64,000 nt of DNA from assembly GCA_017468425.1 (NCBI GenBank), contig JAFUIO010000009.1, positions 1 to 64,000 on the forward strand, in the 5' to 3' direction. Origin of the DNA: Clostridia bacterium. Lineage in GTDB: Bacteria; Bacillota; Clostridia; Oscillospirales; Acutalibacteraceae. The position numbers were made by a program, and so were the translations under genes. Of the stretch, positions 61,243 to 64,000 are shown one piece after another. The notes under the pieces are model-generated. The model worked only from the letters and a program-made list of their open reading frames with translations, was not told the origin of the DNA and made no database searches. Position 1 is the stretch's first letter. Each line of letters starts with the position of its first letter.

Positions 61243-62160
61243 TTGGCAAAAGAAAATAACAGAAAAAGACAAATGTCAAATGTTTACGATATATCAAGCA
61301 GAAAACCTGTGTCCAGGAAGAAAAGCAGAAGCAGAAAAAAACAGAAGCTCACACCTCGTCAGCGAAAAAGACTTATAAGCTTCCTGATGATGTGCGCAGG
61401 TGCTGTTGCATTGATATTTGCAGCAGTTTTCCTTCTGTCAAAAGCACTTTTCGGTGTAGATTCAATTACAGTGAAATATACCGAAGATTCACGCAAAGCA
61501 AAACACCATTATACAGACAGTGAAATTGCATCTAACAGCACAATTGACAAAGGTGATAATCTTTTGTTTCTTGATGCTTCAGCTGTTGCATCAAACCTTG
61601 AAAAAGCGTTGCCGTATATTGATGAAGCAGTTGTGAAAAAAGATTTTCCTTCAGGTGTTGTAATTGAAATCAGCGAGAGCGATATGATTTATTGTTTTAA
61701 TACGTCGTCAGGATATTATCTTGTGAATGACAGTGGTAAACTGCTTGAAAAAACAAACGAATCTGCTCTGAAAAAATATACAAAAGTTACTTGCAAAACT
61801 ATTGAAGCGGATGTTGTAGGCGAAAAAATAAGAATCGGCGAAGACACGGAAGAGATACTTTCTTATCTTGAACTTGTCAGAAAAAGCGGCCTTAAAATAA
61901 CACACATTAATTTTTCAGATATCAATGATGTGAAGATGAATTATGATAACAGAATAATCGTACACATAGGAAAAATGTCACACGAAGATGAAGGTGTTAC
62001 AGCCTGGAAAAAGCTTCAGCTTGCAAAAAAATCACTTCAGGCAGAAGACGAAGCTAATCCCGAGCAGGAAGGCACACTCAATATGACTATTGCCAAAAAA
62101 GCCTTTTTCAGTGTAAAAACAGAAAAACCTGTTGAGAAAAAAGAGGAGAAAAAGGATTAA
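61243..62160 (+). CDS. ftsQ: FtsQ/DivIB-type cell division protein
   Basis: A 305-aa bitopic division protein. It has a very basic cytosolic tail (KPVSRKKSRSRKKQKLTPRQRKR region), one transmembrane helix (LISFLMMCAGAVALIFAAVFLL, about 43-65), a POTRA domain starting DSITVKYTEDSR (about 75-150) and a beta domain, ending in a charged tail. FtsQ/DivIB forms a complex with FtsL and DivIC. The start is TTG 61243, with GGGAGG at 7 nt, and only 2 bp separate it from murA. The tail after residue 270 is rich in Glu and Lys and poorly conserved. Confidence 0.87.
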   Translation: MAKENNRKRQMSNVYDISSRKPVSRKKSRSRKKQKLTPRQRKRLISFLMMCAGAVALIFAAVFLLSKALFGVDSITVKYTEDSRKAKHHYTDSEIASNSTIDKGDNLLFLDASAVASNLEKALPYIDEAVVKKDFPSGVVIEISESDMIYCFNTSSGYYLVNDSGKLLEKTNESALKKYTKVTCKTIEADVVGEKIRIGEDTEEILSYLELVRKSGLKITHINFSDINDVKMNYDNRIIVHIGKMSHEDEGVTAWKKLQLAKKSLQAEDEANPEQEGTLNMTIAKKAFFSVKTEKPVEKKEEKKD

Positions 62161-62237
62161 TTACTCTTATTTACAAATTAATAACAAAAAAATAATATAA
62201 AATTTATAAAGAAAACATAAATATTTAAATTATAAAC

Positions 62238-62266
62238 TTGTAATTTATGATTTTCTGTGGTACAAT
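62238..62266 (+). promoter_or_regulatory. Separate promoter of ftsZ
   Basis: TTGTAA (62238-62243), 17-bp spacer, TACAAT (62261-62266) in the AT-rich gap before ftsZ. Confidence 0.6.
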
Positions 62267-62305
62267 ACAAAAGAATAGAATAAATTTCCATAGGAGGATG
62301 TTAAT

Positions 62306-63535
62306 ATGGCTTTTGAAATGGATAACGAATACGAAAGTGCTGTCCAGATTAAAGTTATCGGTGTCGGCGGTGGCGGCGGAAACGCTGTTAATCGTATGAT
62401 CGACGCAGGTATCAGAGGCGCAGAATTTATTTCAGTAAATACAGATAAGCAGATTCTTGCTTTTTCTAAAGCAACACATAAAGTTCAGATCGGTGAAAAA
62501 TCAACAAGAGGTCAGGGCGCAGGCGGATTACCTGAAGTAGGTGAAAAGGCTGCAGAAGAAAGCCGTGAAATTATCACAGACCTTCTTCAGGGCACCGATA
62601 TGGTATTCATCACCGGCGGTATGGGCGGCGGCACAGGTACAGGTGCAGCACCTGTTATTGCATCAATTGCAAAAGAAATGGGTTGCCTTACAGTAGGTGT
62701 TGTTACAAAACCCTTCAAATTTGAAGGCAGAAACCGTATGACTCTTGCTCAGAAAGGTATTGCAAAACTCGCTGAACAGGTAGACAGCCTTATTGTAATT
62801 CCTAATGACAGACTTAAATACGTAAGCGATCAGAGAATCACTCTCAAAAACGCTTTCGAAAAAGCAGACGAAGTTCTTCTTCAGGGTGTTCGCAGCATCT
62901 CTGAACTTATCAAACTTCCCGGCTTCATTAACCTTGACTTTGCTGACGTTACAAGCGTTATGCAGAATGCAGGTTATGCTCATATGGGTGTTGGCCGTGC
63001 AAGCGGTAAGGATAAGGCAGAAGTTGCAGCAAACGCAGCAGTAACAAGTCCGCTTCTTGAAACAGAAATCAAAGGCGCTAAAGGCGTTATCATGAGCATC
63101 AAATCTTCAGAAGATATCGATCTTGAAGATGTAGAAGTTGCAGCAGATATCATCACACAGGCAGCAGACCCGGATGCAGTTATCACATGGGGTGTTGCAT
63201 ATGATGAAAATCTTGAAGACGAAATGGTTATCACAGTTATCGCAACAGGCTTCGGCAATGACGGTGCAAGTGTAGACAAAACTTTCGCAGGCTTTTCAAG
63301 CGTAGCAGCAGCTGTTGAACCTAAAATGCCCGAAATGCCCACATTTACAGAGGCTCCCAAAACAGGCGAACCCACAAAGGCTGAACCCGTAATGCCCAAC
63401 TTTGATCCTGCTCCCAAAGCAGTAGAAACTCCTAAAGCAGAATACAAAGAAGAAAAACCCGCAACAGGAACTAAAGATAAACTCGAAGAGGATGAATTTT
63501 ACGTAATCCTTGACGACCTTATGAAAGGCAACTGA
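62306..63535 (+). CDS. ftsZ: Cell division protein FtsZ
   Basis: A 409-aa tubulin-like GTPase. [19 protein letters not shown] near residue 20, the GTP signature [16 protein letters not shown] (about 104) and the synergy loop [11 protein letters not shown] (about 208) are intact. A Pro/Thr/Glu-rich linker from about 330 leads to the end [17 protein letters not shown]. The usual FtsZ C-terminal peptide (DIPxFLR type) is not recognisable; the terminus is acidic. SD AGGAGG is well placed. It is separated from ftsQ by 145 bp with its own promoter and ends with a terminator. Confidence 0.97.
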   Translation: MAFEMDNEYESAVQIKVIGVGGGGGNAVNRMIDAGIRGAEFISVNTDKQILAFSKATHKVQIGEKSTRGQGAGGLPEVGEKAAEESREIITDLLQGTDMVFITGGMGGGTGTGAAPVIASIAKEMGCLTVGVVTKPFKFEGRNRMTLAQKGIAKLAEQVDSLIVIPNDRLKYVSDQRITLKNAFEKADEVLLQGVRSISELIKLPGFINLDFADVTSVMQNAGYAHMGVGRASGKDKAEVAANAAVTSPLLETEIKGAKGVIMSIKSSEDIDLEDVEVAADIITQAADPDAVITWGVAYDENLEDEMVITVIATGFGNDGASVDKTFAGFSSVAAAVEPKMPEMPTFTEAPKTGEPTKAEPVMPNFDPAPKAVETPKAEYKEEKPATGTKDKLEEDEFYVILDDLMKGN

Positions 63536-63545
63536 TTGTATTTTC

Positions 63546-63575
63546 TCCCGATGAGTTACTCATCGGGATTTTTTT
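63546..63575 (+). terminator. Terminator of ftsZ
   Basis: Stem TCCCGATGAGT/ACTCATCGGGA with minimal loop followed by seven T. Confidence 0.9.
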
Positions 63576-63606
63576 GCTTGAAACTTATTGAAAAGGAGGC
63601 GGTATA

Positions 63607-63969
63607 TTGTTAAAACGTATTGTTGTTGCAGGCAGCAGAGATTATAATGATTATGCTCAGGCTGAAAAGTTTATTGATTTGTGCATAAAAGATATTCCTG
63701 AAGAATACAAACTTGTGTTTGTTTCGGGTACTTGCAGAGGTGCAGATAAGCTTGGTGAAAGATACGCAATCAATCATGGTTACCGCCTTGAATGTTATCC
63801 TGCTGAATGGGATTTATTCGGCAAAAGTGCAGGACCTGTAAGGAATTATTATATGGCGGAAATCAGCGATATGGTTATCTGCTTCTGGGATGGTGAAAGC
63901 AGGGGTACAAAATCGATGATAGAATACGCGCGAAAGCTGGGCAAAACCATCAAAATTAAATTCATATAA
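63607..63969 (+). CDS. SLOG/DUF2493-family nucleotide-binding protein
   Basis: A 120-aa protein with the DUF2493/SLOG features VVAGSRDYNDY (about 5-15), VSGTCRGADKLGERYA (about 40-55), FGKSAGPVRNYYMAEISD and FWDGESRGTKSMIEYA. The fold is a Rossmann-like nucleotide-binding unit, often phage- or stress-associated, of unknown function. The start is TTG 63607 with GGAGG 7 nt upstream. It is separated from ftsZ by the terminator and so is not part of the dcw operon; the window ends shortly after its stop. Confidence 0.85.
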   Translation: MLKRIVVAGSRDYNDYAQAEKFIDLCIKDIPEEYKLVFVSGTCRGADKLGERYAINHGYRLECYPAEWDLFGKSAGPVRNYYMAEISDMVICFWDGESRGTKSMIEYARKLGKTIKIKFI

Positions 63970-64000
63970 CCTCCCGAAGTGTTTTCAGGCAGTTTTTATG

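Noticed and set aside
1-64000. Prophage, insertion sequence, toxin-antitoxin or defence island
   Set aside because: No integrase, transposase, structural phage gene, restriction enzyme or cas gene was seen; the SLOG protein at 63607 alone is not enough.

Overview
The window looks like a chromosomal segment of an anaerobic, low-to-moderate GC Firmicute of the class Clostridia, most likely a gut or rumen Oscillospirales/Ruminococcaceae-type bacterium. The evidence is the dcw (division and cell wall) cluster with mraZ and a PASTA-type transpeptidase, a meso-DAP-type MurE, ferredoxin-dependent 2-oxoacid metabolism, T-box leaders, a c-di-AMP receptor of the DarA type, and cohesin and dockerin proteins as in Ruminococcus. 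No transposase, integrase, CRISPR array, rRNA or tRNA gene was recognised. The placement is inference from gene content.

Layout. 1-5.6 kb (minus): tex and a GH38 alpha-mannosidase. 5.7-15.8 kb (plus): an SLC13/ArsB-like permease, then two T-box leaders, each in front of a gene for an unusual HTH-cupin-acyl-CoA synthetase fusion. The second continues into a ParA-like ATPase and a complete four-subunit 2-oxoacid:ferredoxin oxidoreductase (vorDBAC order). My specifier readings are AUC (Ile) for the first and, less securely, GUA (Val) for the second. T-boxes switch genes on when the cognate tRNA is uncharged, so this set is best explained as a biosynthetic salvage route: branched short-chain acids are activated to acyl-CoAs and reductively carboxylated to the 2-oxo acids of isoleucine and valine. 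I regard this as the most interesting system in the window. 15.8-20.9 kb: a LicD fusion protein, an IspD/TarI-like cytidylyltransferase, a 2-hydroxyacid dehydrogenase (probable surface polymer decoration) and a membrane M28 peptidase. 21-22 kb: rplM-rpsI. 22.1-33.4 kb: a secreted propeller-like protein (plus), then on the minus strand a MarR-heterodimeric ABC exporter-glycosidase operon and a second operon of an ABC exporter with zinc ribbon, a DUF1854 protein, a c-di-AMP receptor and an FkbM methyltransferase.

33.6-49.1 kb is a surface and secretome region: a 42-residue amphipathic peptide, a dockerin protein with a DUF4474-like domain, a secreted cohesin protein and a membrane-anchored cohesin protein. 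After a sugar oxidoreductase/isomerase group come three large dockerin proteins, one of which reads like a fusion of the other two, and a zinc-ribbon membrane protein. The four dockerin and two cohesin proteins suggest a small cellulosome- or amylosome-like assembly.

49.3-63.5 kb is the dcw cluster: promoter and MraZ-box-like repeats, then mraZ-rsmH-ftsL-pbp(PASTA)-murE-murF-mraY-ftsW-murG-murA-ftsQ/divIB and ftsZ with its own promoter. murD is absent from its usual place between mraY and ftsW. A small SLOG/DUF2493 protein follows ftsZ. Start codons were chosen by Shine-Dalgarno (SD) spacing, so several genes begin downstream of the longest open frame, and several dcw genes use TTG or GTG.
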